Shown here: in pieces, positions 9,710-21,122 of the stretch
Numbering within the stretch: position 1 is the stretch's first letter
Layout: each line of letters begins with the position of its first letter
Translations under genes and position numbers: made by a program
Assembly (NCBI GenBank): GCA_964019055.1
Contig: OZ025210.1
Location: 9,952,992-10,016,991, forward strand
DNA from: Anthopleura xanthogrammica
Lineage: Eukaryota > Cnidaria > Anthozoa > Actiniaria > Actiniidae
Reading direction: 5' to 3'
Length of the DNA: 64,000 nucleotides
The notes under the pieces: generated by a model
The model's database searches: none
What the model was told of the DNA's origin: nothing
The model's input: the letters and a program-made list of their open reading frames with translations, nothing else

Positions 9710-12700
9710 ATGAAGGAAGAAAAAAAGGAAGACGACATCGACATCCGCGGGATTGAAAAATCCAAAATCCCTCATAAATCCTGTAAAGTCAAATACACTA
9801 TAGTTGCAGTCATATCTGTAACACTGCTAGTGGCAGCTGTCATTTTGAGTGTTGCATTTTGGCCAAAACACAAGTTTTCGAAATGTCTTGTTGAAGTCAA
9901 CTTAGAAGAGGGCGATACTTTAATGTATCGTGTTGATCAGAGTTTTGAAGTCAAGGGAAAAGATTCGCAGAAAGGTAATATTAAATAAGGAAACATAATG
10001 CGAAAAAAAGCAACTCCTTTATTTAACTAAAGGTGGTTATGAATTTTTGATTTTTTTTTTTTTTTTTTTTTTTGTTCAAAAGATATTGTCTATTTTGCCT
10101 TCGCAAGCATCGAAAACTTAAACATCTAGATTAATTTAACGCGTGATTTCGCTTTATCTAAAAACAGATATCAATAATCTGAGTTAACGTTTTGGAGATT
10201 ATTACCCACAGAGTTTGCAAATGTCTTTTAAGAGGATCGAAATAGCTGAAATTTTAATCCGCTGATCCGAAGTCGTCAAATAAAGTGCGATAGATTGTCA
10301 CTTTGAACACGGCAATAACGTTTTTGCATTACAAAACAGACAATTCCAAATTAAATAGATTTGCGAAAAGCTTGCAAAAACGTAAACTTTTATGGCAATA
10401 TTTTCGCGTAAAGTCTATACAGAAATTCAGATAGCACGTATAGGGGTCCAAAACCCCTCCTGATACCTTAAATACCACAAATAAGTGATCATTAATTCCC
10501 TAAAAAGGAAGATGACAGAGTTAAGTAGCAGAATTGGATTAGTACTAAAATCGATCTTGTTAGCACCAAATTGATGAAACCCAATCAAGGAATTTGAATC
10601 TCGTCAGTGTTATGAATCGTCACTGTACAAGTTTTTTATTAATTAATTCTAGTGTAGTTTGTGCAATGCGAATTATGTGGGCTTCTCAGCTTGACACCTT
10701 CACCAACTCTTGAGTAACATAGAATAACATATCTATCGATACCTTCAACAAGTAGATGGCAATGCATCCCTATTGACATCCTCAATTTAAAGCTATTTAA
10801 GAAATGCAAAGGAAAAGTTGATTGTTTGGTCCACCTAAGCCAGCTTTAAGGTATTATCGGACACTGTCTGCACCAGACCTTTTGTCTAACATAGGGTTCA
10901 TTCAGTCATCTATTTGTTCGTTACTTTTTGTTTTGCATACTAGACACCTTTATATATAAACTTTAATCACTTTGTTAACTTTTGGCTTGATATTGGCTTT
11001 GGTACGTCAAAACAATAGTCTGTAAGCTAGACATGTAATCGGCAAATTTTATGTAATAGATACAATATAAGTGGCAATGTTGCCTATGGGATATACAATC
11101 ACGAGCCGGGTCTTATCATATTCGTTCTTGATGAAGATACTGATTTCTTAAGAATAGATTTTAAAAGCAGTGTTATTTAAGAAAAGCAGTGTAATATTTC
11201 TAAGGAGCATGCGTACAATGTTTTCTGATGTCACGCATTGTTTGGTACGGGCATCCCACATTGAATATTGTGTTTAGGTTAACAAAGCAAGGTTGCAGGG
11301 TTTTTGATCTATTTGGTGGGACTGGCTTTTGAAAAGGCTCTGGGAAACCATCCTCCTTAAGCTGGACCTACAGGCTAATTAGTATTCTATATCGGACATA
11401 ATACTGATTAGGCTAATTAGTATTCAGTAAAATACTAATTAGCCGAGCTGTACGGGGTTTACAGTGTTCTCATGTGACTCCAGTATTGCGATTTCATTGG
11501 GTCTCACCCTAATGAATTAGTAATGAATATGATAAAGTTAAATGTATTCCCCATTACAGTGAGGACACTCGAACCGTGAACACTTTTTTTTCATACTTTT
11601 TTTGAGTTTCATGTGTAAATATTTAATTTAAAAAAAAACATTTCTCAAGGGAATGTAACTTGGCGACATTTCCATGGCGACAATCACCAAAACAACGGGG
11701 ATCAAGCTTGAAAAATAGAGTGATAATTTCCTAAAATAAGCTAAATATTTGAGTCTACAAACAGAATATACTGAAATGGAAAAAACCCGAGCAGATGACG
11801 GTCAAAAGTATTTGTAAGACAGAATTTTTCAAAAGATGACTTTTATAAGATGTAATCACGAAAAAATTTATTCTGCCTGAAAATGGACTACTCGAGTGGA
11901 TTATTACACTTCTAACTAGCTTGTGCTAATACTCCAATGGAAACTAGCAGTAGCAGTAGCAGTAGCAGTAGCAGTAGCGGTAGCAGTAGCGGTAGCGGTA
12001 GCGGTAGCAGTTTTTTTGACTGCTAGTAATACAATTTTGACAGCTATTTGTTTTTTTCTATTGGTTTATTTACAAGTTATATTATGTTACTTTCAGACAC
12101 CATGTCGTCTTTCGTTGGTATTCAAGTTGTCAACAAGACATCAGACGCCTATTGGTTTCTTCTTAAGATCAACACAACATTCAAAGACGAGGACGAAAAA
12201 GTGAAGTCAGCCATTACTGGTTATTTCCGTGTTCGACTATCAAGGTACGAACAGAGAACTGTATTTTTTCGGCCTTGAATATCCTCTAAAAGTAATTATA
12301 AGTCACTTTACTTTTTTTAGAACGCATTATATAGAAATTATAGCGTAGTTCCCGCCTGAAAGGAGCACCATACTTACGAAAAAATGATAACCCATCGAGT
12401 TGATTTTTCATTGCTTGATTACGTCATTTCATTGTCTCGTTAGACATCGCCAGAAATTCCGAACGGACATGCGTATTAGCGGCGTTATTCTTACGGAGTA
12501 ATCCTATACTTACAGTTCTCAAATTAACAGAAAATGTATGGACCTAGAGTTTTAATTCCTCGATATCTTACAAAATATTTAACTACAACAGCTGCACGGC
12601 TTAGAAGTTCAACAACTAACTTGCAAGCTTTATTAAAAATGATAAATCAGAACCAAAACTTTAAATTACAATTCGGTTTTACAAAAACAAAAATACTAGG

Positions 12701-15700
12701 GTTTTAAGTGCCCATTTTAGTGAAGAAGACCTAGAAGAGCGCGAAATCCCTCAAGTATTTTGGTCTCAAAATCATGATTATCGGGTTCTACAACAGCTGC
12801 ACGGCTTAGAAGTTCAACAACTAACCTTCAAACTTTAATAATATTAATAAATCAGAACCAAAACTTTAAATTACAATTCGGTTTTACAACAACAAAAATA
12901 CTGGGATTTCGAGTGCCCATTTTAGTGAAGAAGACCGGAAGTGTGCAACGTCACTCAACTATTTTGGTCTCAAAATCATGGTCAAGGATACGCATAGCTC
13001 TATCTTAAATCTTGTTTTTAAGGATTGGACTTTCGTCAATATTTCTGCCAAGTTTCAAATGGTTTGGCCACAAACTCATTTCGGTTTTTCATCTCTTAAT
13101 ATTTGCAGTCATTAGACTTCGAAGCTCTGAAAAGAAACACTTCCGGCGCGACATAAACAAAAGATTTCGTATTCATAGCAGGCGTTATTTTTTATTGAAA
13201 ATGACTGAAAAATCGAGGAAAGATAGAGAGCAGACGCTGTTCAGACTCAGCGATTCTTATATAATAAACATTTTTGTGGAATAATCTTGGTAAGCGAGCG
13301 AGAGCTACATAACACAGAAAAACTATGTACTAATTATAACGCACCGAAAACACTCTAGGATGATATTATCCTCGTGTTCCCTTGAAGCATCGAACGGCGA
13401 AAATCTCTTCCACAGCGCTAAGAACTCTGAATCATTGTATGATAAATTAACGTTTATCAGTAAATAAGGAAAACAAAGAATTATTCCATAAGCTAACTTT
13501 ATGATTAACTTCGTGATTCTACAGTCGTAGACGATCTTTCTCTCACCCCTGCCGAAGATTTACGTCTTTAAATGAATATTTCGACTTCCCAAACTGATCC
13601 GCTTCCTTTTGGTCTTTTAGAATGTTTTGCTGGCAAAATATCTGCCGTAGATAAATAATTTAAAGCAGCGAACAAACCTTTATGTTCAATGCTAAGTTGT
13701 GATGTATGAACCAATTACAATTGAGATAAGACAATAAGAATGATTGGCATTTATTTTGCATGATTCTAATTTTGCATAATATAGTGCCCGCCCACTTTGG
13801 TTCGGAATTTCTGGCGATGAAATACATATGGCTTGTACCACAACAGGAATCCCACGCGCTTGATTTCAAAGCAAAACTCGCAAATGCATAGAAATTTGTG
13901 ATTAGCTATAGAGTTTGTCCATGTTTAACAGCGAAGACCAGGTGATCGGCCTTTACGTCAAGTCAAAATAGAACCATTTTCCTTTTCTCTGTGTTTTTTT
14001 CCATTCTCCAGCATAGTGCTACGGGCAGATTTTCTTCCTGGATGTCAAAAACAACTTTCCTTGGCCGGCATCGCTTAGGATTCTTTTGTCGCTACTCCGG
14101 CAGAGCAGAGCGAATGTGTTCATGAAGGTCAAAAGAGTTCAACCTTTTCAAGTAAAGTCATAACCGTCCACTAGATGTCAAAGAACAATATTTCAAATGC
14201 TCAAATCCAAAAAAGTAGAAAAGCTCAGAAAGATTTTTTGCCCTTTATTTTAAGACAAATATTTCTCTTTCATCTCTTCAAAACATGATAACATCCAAAT
14301 GGTCATAAAATTTCTTTCGTATGCGAAATACCGCTAACTGCCGCAAATCGCGCGGGTCATGTTTTTTTTTAGTTTACGAAACGACCGTGGACTGAACAAA
14401 AAATTAACTCTTTTTTTTTTTTAGTGGAAAGAACTATACCAAGGACGCAGGCAATGAAACGACTGAATCTTTTGAACTTCACGGGTACCCTCAAACTGAC
14501 GAAGAATTCATTCGCTATTTGCATGGACTCCTGTATCAACTTCTCCCAGCCATCAGACGTGATTTGTATGAAGAGATTGATGGACAGACAGACAAAAACG
14601 TGAAGCCAGAAAACTCTCCCTTGTTTCCAGGCCCCGTCAGGATGCACCGAAAAGCAAACACCAAACAAGGCGGTGACGTGTTGGTCAAAAATCAATTCAA
14701 CCGATCAGATTTGGTCAATTCTTCCTCAGACATGGATCTGGATGTCAAATACACCGATTCTGCAGCCATTAACAAGTCCAACGGAATGGTATCAGAAAGC
14801 AATGTCTATGTATCTGAACTGCTTCATTTTGGTGAACCAATTAAAACCAAGGACGGACGTGACGTCACAACGATGAAGGTCACCTTGTACAGTCACGTGA
14901 CTCGTATTGAAATGGACAGTGCTTTCTTTGTGGAAGAAGAAACCAAAGCCCTTAAGATGGATTTATTTGTTAGATTGGTGGTACCAAAAGAAAGCTCTTT
15001 GAATGATACAGATGGTCAGCGGTTATCAACACAAGAACCCACTACAGTTATCAATCGTAATAGAAGAGCAGTAGTACTTGATTCCACCCTAACAGTGACT
15101 ACACATCCCGGAGGAGGAGGAGGAGGAGGAGGAGGAGGAGGAGGAGGAAGAGGAGGTGGAGGTGGTGGTAATGGAACTGGGGGGTCCGTGGCACCAACAC
15201 AATTCAATGGCAATGGAACTGGTGGGTCCATGGCACCGACACAATTCAATGGCAATGGAACTGGTGGGTCCATGGCACCGACACAATTGACTAACACTTC
15301 ATCAAAGCCCAAACTATTACTACGAAACCTCATGAATTCGTCCGTGGCAATAGAAAAAACCTTCTCTCTGTTTAACAACAAGATACTTGGAATACGAACC
15401 AATGGAGAGGGTAACGCCTGGCTAAAGAACACTGCTGTGGGAAATGAGACGGACAAATGGGAAATGGGGGCTGATCTTATTGTATCACTTGGAAGTATCA
15501 AGGTAACCGTTTATCGGGTGAAGTACGGCAACGAAGAGCTAGAAAAAGGAATTGGAAAAGGAAAAAAAAAAAATTGGAGAAAAGGAATTGTAAGTATTAA
15601 GTCTTCCTAGATTTTATTAGAGATGATAATTAGCGGTAAGCTAGTGTGGGCTGCGTCAGTGTTTCTAATGAAACAGTTGTGATAAAAAGGTAAATTTTAC

Positions 15701-17048
15701 ACCGTAAAAAATAAGAAAGATCACTTACTGACGTTTTGGACGCTTATCCTTCGTCGGAGTAAAAAAAAAGGCTAGATTTTAATACTTGGTTACTTGATAT
15801 AAATAGCCTACATTGATTAGTATGTACGCATGCGTTTAGGTATTTAACAGTAGATTTCTCATTAGCCTCCACTGTCAATACCACCAACATGCATGGCCGC
15901 CATGTCTTTGCCTCTTGCTCTCTTGGGAATGATTGCAAAACATCGTTCCCTTAATCTTATTTTTTGCGACTTATTTTCTTTATTTTTTTTCAGCCATTTT
16001 GTTTCAAGGTTCTCGTCGTGAAGTTCTGTGTTGAGTTCAGCTTGACAGTTCGCTTTAAGATAAAGCCGCCTAGACTTCTAACACAAGAGATGTCACTCAG
16101 TCCTCCCAAGTTTGCATTACAGGTATATACAGTATTCATATTTATTTAGGGATAACAGGAAACTGGTTTCGCTAGGCACAAAAGCGAGGATTGACGTATT
16201 TTTCACGGAGCATTGTGGCATATTTGACATTTTTCAAGCTCCGCACGCCTGGCTTTGCTTTGTGTTTTTTTTTTTACACAGGTAGTCCATTAAGCTAGGT
16301 TTCTGTGCTATCCTATCATAAGAAAATGTATTGGGATATTTAGGTTTTAAAGGATACCCATACATTTTCTTATTATAGGATACCACAAAAACCCAGCTTG
16401 GGTTACCTGTGGTTTTAAATTGTTTCTGTGGCGGGCTCCCCATTCTCCCTCTTTTATCACAAATTGGAGCAAACCCGACAAAATGTTCGTTATAGCAAAA
16501 AGGTCTAATTGGTAGACACCGTCCTTAAACCTAAGTTTAACAGCTATCTTTATCATTTGATTATCAAGGGAAGCACCCACATGTAGCGCTTGCGTCACCA
16601 AGGCGACCCAGGTCGATTCCTGAACTCGGCGTCGTACGTGAATAGTGCTTGTTGCTTGTTGTAAAAAAATCATGTTAATTTTTCTTTTTGAAAGATCGAA
16701 TCGTTCGCAGAAGTGAAGACAAGTGTAGAAGCCTATGCATCAGTGTGGCTTGTTCGTGCCGGGGTTTTTGTAGACGGGACAATCGTTCGTGTTACCGTTC
16801 CTACCAAGCTGTCGTACAGTGCAGTAAAGCCAGCCAATCAGAAGTGGTGTTTGGCATCAAAAAGTGCACAATTGACTGCCTTAGAACTGCATGCTGGTCT
16901 GTTCTACCAATTTAAAAAAATCAAATTTGTATTCAACTGGTTTAAGAGCTATATCCGTTTTTATTGGGGAAGGAGGAATACGCTCTTAAGCTTTGGTAGA
17001 TGGGCTGCTATACAGAAAAGCTTCGACATTTATGAAACTTGCTTTTAG
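9710..17048 (+). CDS. A1: type II membrane protein with furin-type site, five exons (686 aa)
   Basis: Exons 9710-9974, 12097-12244, 14425-15589, 15994-16122 and 16695-17048 join without a stop to 686 residues. All donors are GT and acceptors AG, with phases 1, 2, 0 and 0. Residues 1-28 are charged and cytosolic (MKEEKKEDDIDIRG), 29-51 a membrane helix, and the rest extracellular or lumenal with many N-x-S/T sequons. A furin-like RNRR (349-352) precedes a glycine run of about 20 residues encoded by a GGA repeat, then two NGTGGS-x-APTQF repeats. The C-terminal part, from exon 4 on, is hydrophobic and cysteine-bearing (PFCFKV, KFCVEF, KWCLAS, YETCF). I do not recognise the family. The early lumenal strands (EGDTLMYRV, VGIQVVNKTS) are only vaguely like lipid-transfer beta-barrels. 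The paralogue A2 confirms the model exon by exon. Confidence 0.85.
9975..12096 (+). other. A1 intron 1
   Basis: Contains blocks shared with A2 intron 1 (for example gtactaaaatcgatctt at about 10540, near 28000 in A2) and with the decayed copy (10650-10830 near 19065-19240; 10795-11030 near 21675-21925). A T-run lies at about 10051-10073, a dispersed repeat at about 11650-11900 and an AGCAGT/AGCGGT hexamer tract at 11945-12012. No extra exon is apparent; the 11923 ORF is the hexamer tract. Confidence 0.6.
11945..12012. repeat. AGCAGT/AGCGGT microsatellite
   Basis: About eleven hexamers reading agcagt, some changed to agcggt, just upstream of A1 exon 2. The corresponding position in A2 has no such tract. 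It is intronic; the alanine/valine ORF through it is meaningless. Confidence 0.85.
12445..13819. mobile_element. Inverted-terminal-repeat element in A1 intron 2
   Basis: Left end CATCGCCAGAAATTCCGAAC, right end its exact complement gttcggaatttctggcgatg (ending 13819). A2 intron 2 lacks it. Inside is a ~200-bp direct tandem duplication (12586-12788 and 12789-12984; acaacagctgcacggcttag starts both). The terminus CATCGCCAGAAA is shared with the element at 20177-21122. I could not find a convincing target duplication for either. The 13012-13284 ORF inside shows no family resemblance. Confidence 0.6.
12586..12984. repeat. Direct tandem duplication, ~200-bp unit
   Basis: Two adjacent diverged copies beginning acaacagctgcacggcttag and ending ttttggtctcaaaatcatg. 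They share cagaaccaaaactttaaatt and gtgcccattttagtgaagaa. The copies differ by scattered substitutions and small indels, so the duplication is not very recent. Non-coding. Confidence 0.75.
13870..14424 (+). other. Distal A1 intron 2
   Basis: No repeat ends or ORF seen. It ends in a long polypyrimidine run (14409-14423) immediately before the exon 3 acceptor at 14424. Confidence 0.5.
15108..15172. repeat. In-frame GGA/GGT repeat in A1 exon 3
   Basis: A trinucleotide run encodes a glycine tract with one arginine, directly after the furin-type site. A2 has only a short GEAGGGG segment at the same place. The antisense proline-rich ORF is an artefact of this repeat. Confidence 0.9.
16123..16694 (+). 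other. A1 intron 4 with an old tRNA-like SINE
   Basis: Holds the MITE at 16277-16411. At about 16545-16645 it also holds a degraded tRNA-derived SINE: gtcaccaaggcgac and a B-box-like ggtcgattcc, then actcggcgtcg. The same SINE sits in A2 intron 4 (about 37560-37655), so it predates the A duplication. Confidence 0.55.
16277..16411. mobile_element. Small hairpin MITE with CACAGGTAG-type ends
   Basis: 135 bp: left cacaggtagtccattaagct, right agcttgggttacctgtg, with a matching inner pair (aagaaaatgtat and atacattttctt). It is missing from A2 intron 4. Flanks are tttttta and gttttaa, so a 7-bp target duplication is only approximate in this T-rich site. Confidence 0.6.
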
Positions 17049-17410
17049 TAAACCATTCCTTTTCTGACGCTGATAAATACTTGCTAAAGTTTTGCTGAAA
17101 ATAATAGTACGTAAGAGAAAACTCATAGATAAATCAAGAATCAACAGTTTATAGACTTCGCTGACGACAAGGTCTACGTTTTGCATTGATTAGCGCAAAT
17201 CCGAACTTTTAACAAAACAAAAGACCACCCCCTCCACCCCCAATGAAATATTTCCCCTCCACTGGCTAAAAGCTTCTGTGAAATGCTTGAATGTATTTTT
17301 TTTTTTGTAGTCTGAGTTCTCAATGTTGTGATTTATTAGAATCAATCACTTCTAATCGACAATTTAAAAAAATCTTTGTAATACTGCTGATGTAGAATAT
17401 AGAATAAAAC
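17049..17410 (+). other. A1 3' UTR
   Basis: Homologous to the region after A2 (38675-39456) and after X2 (about 53600-53830). Shared phrases include aaaatgcttgaatg and gtaatactg.atgtagaat. An AATAAA polyadenylation signal is at 17403-17408. Confidence 0.7.
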
Positions 17411-17429
17411 TTTGAAGGCGTGTTTTAAC

Positions 17430-17580
17430 TGACGTATTTTTTGAATGATTTAGGGTCAAGAAAGGTTGATAAATTATATACCTCACTGTCTGTTGTTTAT
17501 GTAGTCTGACTGTAGAATCGGGGAAACCCCCTTCATCTTCTCAGTACACCGAAATGATTGGCTAAAAAAACAATATAAAG
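17430..17580 (+). promoter_or_regulatory. Copy of the A promoter unit downstream of A1
   Basis: Carries ggttgataaattatatacct, cactgtctgttgtttatgta and cccccttcatcttctcagta, as upstream of A1 (9340-9440). No A exon 1 follows, so it looks like the left edge of a decayed third unit rather than a working promoter. Confidence 0.55.
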
Positions 17581-17639
17581 CAGATTAAAGTGGGACGACG
17601 GTGAAATGAACGTAGCTAATATTTTTACCTTTTTGACAT

Positions 17640-18170
17640 CCTCATAGCATTCACACTAATATTTTAAAATATCAATAATATCAATAGAATAGGTATACAA
17701 ATCGATATAGGAAAGACTAAAGCCTAATTATTTACTATACGAAGGAACTACTTTTCACGGCTCTTTTAAATTTCTTAATAGTTGACCGTGATTGAATGTC
17801 ATTGGGTAAACAGTTCCAGCTGTGTAGGCACGAGTTTAGAGATCTTTGCAAACCCCAATTCGTGTTGGATTTAATTATATTGTTCTCAGCATATTTTTAT
17901 TACGCGTGTTGTACTTGTGGAAATCTGTGGCATTAGTGAGACTTGATATATCCTCAGATAATTTGTTATACATGTAGATACAGCTTTGGAGTTCTCTTCG
18001 TTAAGATAAGTCCAGCCACTTGAGCTCTTCTGAGTGCATCAGTAGAGGACGACCAAGGTGATCGATTCAGGATTAGTTTGGTTTCTTTGTTATGAAGTAC
18101 TTGGAGCGAGTTCATCAAGGTTTTATTGTTCTTGTCACCCCAGACAATGGACGAATAGGTGTCTTATCCG
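17640..18170 (-). pseudogene. Relic of non-LTR retrotransposon reverse transcriptase C-terminus
   Basis: The minus strand, read across several stops, gives VWGDKNNKTLMNSLQVLHNK, then LILNRSP, later NWGLQRS and CLPNDIQSRSTIKKFK. This is the usual C-terminal thumb and tail pattern of cnidarian non-LTR polymerases (...WG....L..LQ..Q.K..R.I). It is short, interrupted and certainly dead. Clade not assignable. Confidence 0.6.
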
Positions 18171-18479
18171 CTTTCTAAAATAGATACCCAGATACCCTAA
18201 ATCCTCTATTAAGCCCCCCTCTCCAATAAGCCCCCCTCCCCTCCCCTTTCATATCTAAATTCACAATAATGGTAAATCATACTTGAGACTAACACAAGTG
18301 AATCAAATGTTGAAAATAGTGGTAATTCGAACAGTGCATATACCATGCCCCTATAGATTATGCGAGAAAGTCCATAAATACTTCAATTTAATCCTGAGTT
18401 TACCGTTTTGGAATAAAGTTATCATATCATATTATATTCTGATAGCTTAGAACTAAAAAAGTTTTCTGCTTCAGTCTTT

Positions 18480-20000
18480 TGATGTCTGTTATCCCATCAA
18501 AGGAATGAAGTACATGACTGAATGAAGCGGTGGGAGACTGAGAAACGCGATGTATATGCTACATCAAGCAAGTTTTCCTTCAAAACTTCCATGCATGGGG
18601 ATTGGTATTCATTTTGTTCTTCGGCATTTGTTAGTTCTCTTTCTATCAATGGATATCTTTTGTATCTTTTGTAAAAATCAAAGCGTGAGACTGTTTTCGA
18701 GCCCTTCAAGAATCATTAAAAGTTGCCTATTGCCCTAAAGGAAGATTAGGTGGCCTTGATTCAAAGTGAAAACTCACACAAACCGTTTTTGATTTAATAT
18801 CAAAATCAGTGAACTGAAATGAGACTCTATACGAGTAAAAATAACTTGACACTCGCTAAAAGTCTCCAACGGCGAACTGATTTTCGAAGGTCGTCGACTT
18901 TTTTGTTTAACTGAAGACTGAACTGGAAAGATTCGTTGGCGTATTTTCCTTTGAGGTTAGCCCTACTATAAACCTTCCACTCTTCTAGTATAACGGCCTC
19001 TTGGGTAATACCATGAAGAACTATGGATACTATTGCGAATGTTTTACATTTTCTGTTTATAAATTCATTCTAGTGTAATTTGTGTGGGCTGCACACCTTG
19101 ACACCTTCACCAACTGGTGAGTATTAAAAAATAACAGATCCCCCATTGGTGGACACCTTCAACAAGAACATGGCACTATTGTATTTCTATTGAATGAGTC
19201 TCATTTCAATGCTTAATTTTAAGAAATGCAAAGGAAAATTCAGTTTGATCTACGAAAACACTAATCACCTTCTGAGTTCTCTGTTTGTGTGTCAACTTTT
19301 TTCTTTCTTTTATATTCTTTTCCACACTCATGAATATATATATTCAATTATATATTCAATTATTCGACATTGCAATACTGTAGTATACCACAGATGAGTG
19401 ACCCGGCATATGAGTCTCCCGTAGCTCAGTGGTAGAGCATCCGATTAGAATATGGAGGGTCGTGGGTTCGATTCCCATCTTGGGCTCAGCATTTTTTCTG
19501 GGCTCCCTGCTTTTGTGTGTCAACTGTTTCGTTCTTGAATTTCGTTCGTATCCGTTAATGGAAGCCAGTCGGGACCCTTTGCCAGTCTGTTTAGGATTTC
19601 CACAGCGTTCTGTTCTCGGACCGTTATTTTTTATCATTTTTACTGAGGAACATGAAATACAGTAATTAAATATTATGTTTGCTGATAATACTTCTATTTT
19701 TTATGCTAGCAAGAATTTGCTATGCATGTTCATAATATAATCTCAGAAATTTCTGCAAATTTCTGATTTGCTGAGAGAAATGGTGATTCAGCGTAATTTG
19801 CAATACCTACTTGTGAAATCACATTTTCATAATTACAACCAAAACAACGAGGATCAAGTTTGAAAAATGGCGGAATTATTTCTCCAAATAAGATAAATAT
19901 GCTGTTGAGTCTGCAAGCAAAAATATAAATGGAAAAAAACACGAACAAATCACGGTCAAAAGTATTTGTAATAGGACAGAACGTTTCAAGAGAAAGCATT
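18480..20000 (+). repeat. Decayed A copy: upstream block joined to intron-1 blocks
   Basis: 18480-19060 matches the A1 upstream block (gagactctat, gtctccaacggcg, ccctactataaaccttccac). 19060-19240 matches A1 intron 1 (ttctagtgta.tttgtg, gacaccttcaccaact, aagaaatgcaaaggaaaa). 19490-19790 matches A2 intron 1 (28060-28370) almost exactly (gtgtcaactgtttcgttctt). About 19790-20000 is the dispersed repeat. Exon 1 and its promoter are missing between the first two blocks, so this copy cannot encode an A protein. Confidence 0.6.
19415..19490 (+). repeat. tRNA-derived SINE head
   Basis: Shows an A box (tagctcagtggtagagc) and B box (gggttcgattccc) about 35 bp apart, with a paired D stem and T stem. 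The acceptor-stem halves (5' tcccgta, 3' cttgggc) and the anticodon stem do not pair well, so this is a SINE rather than a working tRNA gene. A2 intron 1 retains only the 3' half (28027-28050), followed by the same downstream sequence. Confidence 0.65.
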
Positions 20001-20176
20001 TCTTCTTACCTCGCCTATATGTCTATCGCTCGTGAAATTACGAACAATTGCAATTTGGAAATATCGATCACTCAACGTGGTATTTATGGCAAATTTATTT
20101 CACTCCAAACCATACTATTGCCTATACAAATGAAATAAACTTGAAATTACAAGAGGATTTATTAAGCAATCTTTCA

Positions 20177-21122
20177 CATCGCCAGAAAACCGCGCCTCTA
20201 CCCATGTCATGCATGGTTAACCCGGCTCAGAAGAAAATACGGCCGGCGAAAAGTTATAAGAAATGTATGGGTTTAAAACAGAAAGTCTCTAAAATATAGC
20301 CTGTGTGTTGGCGGATCAAAAATGTGTGCATCACAATTTGTAATTCATTTATAGGACAGTATAACCTGCTAGAAATATATTACTTTAATTACTTTAAATT
20401 TGAGGTTTCCTTTTTAAATTTCAAAATGACTCCTAGAGAAATCGCACTGAAAGCAGAGGTTTGTATGAGAACGGAAAAATAAACGAAAGTTAAATTAGTT
20501 TGTAATTCGCCGAAACAGAGAATAGACGACAAAAGAAACAAATGTGTGCATTTAGAAATATTGTTTAATCATTTGAGCACCAGCTCGAAACTAAATCTCG
20601 GCTCTAGGATAAAATCCGAGGTTTTCTTTCGATTGCTGAACAATAACAGCAATTAAACAGCTTAAAAATACCTCCATGTTTCCCCGTTAAAGTTCGCAAA
20701 ATGCCCTGACTTCGGGGCTTGATATCTTCGCAAAAAATAAGCCAAATCTCGTAGTTGAAACGCCATTTTGAAGAGCAACTCTCGAGCGGGGCACACAATA
20801 GCATATTTGGTCCGAATATCCAGTGGGACTCCCAGAAAATAGCGCCCAAATGTATGTACCATCGCAGGAAGGCCCGTAAGCCCGCGAATGAATCAGAAAT
20901 GTCAGCGGTCTTTACTAAACTTGCGGGAACATTTGAAAAACGCGCGAGTTTCTACTAAAAAAATTCTAAGATAAAGTCGAGATGGGCCTTAATCTTGATT
21001 CCCTTGTTTAAATATCTTCGATAGAGTACTAGTAGGTTTTTTCTTTTTCCACTTAAACGCATGCGCAATGCGCCCATTGAATACCGCTGACCGCATTTGC
21101 ATGTCGCGGTTTTCTGGCGATG
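20177..21122. mobile_element. Inverted-terminal-repeat element with CATCGCCAGAAA ends
   Basis: Left CATCGCCAGAAAACCGCG, right cgcggttttctggcgatg. The first 12 bases match the element in A1 intron 2 (12445-13819), but the interiors differ. It is 946 bp and non-coding. No target duplication was found. Confidence 0.55.

Noticed and set aside
15016..15501. Proline-rich minus-strand ORF opposite A1 exon 3
   Set aside because: It is the antisense of the GGA/GGT repeat and of well-supported A1 coding sequence.
9710..17048. A1/A2 as vitellogenin or other large lipid-transfer proteins
   Set aside because: Only a vague resemblance in the first lumenal strands; length, membrane anchor and C-terminus do not fit, so no family name is given.
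19415..19490. Functional tRNA gene
   Set aside because: A and B boxes are good, but the acceptor and anticodon stems do not pair and the downstream sequence is repeated elsewhere, so it is a SINE head.
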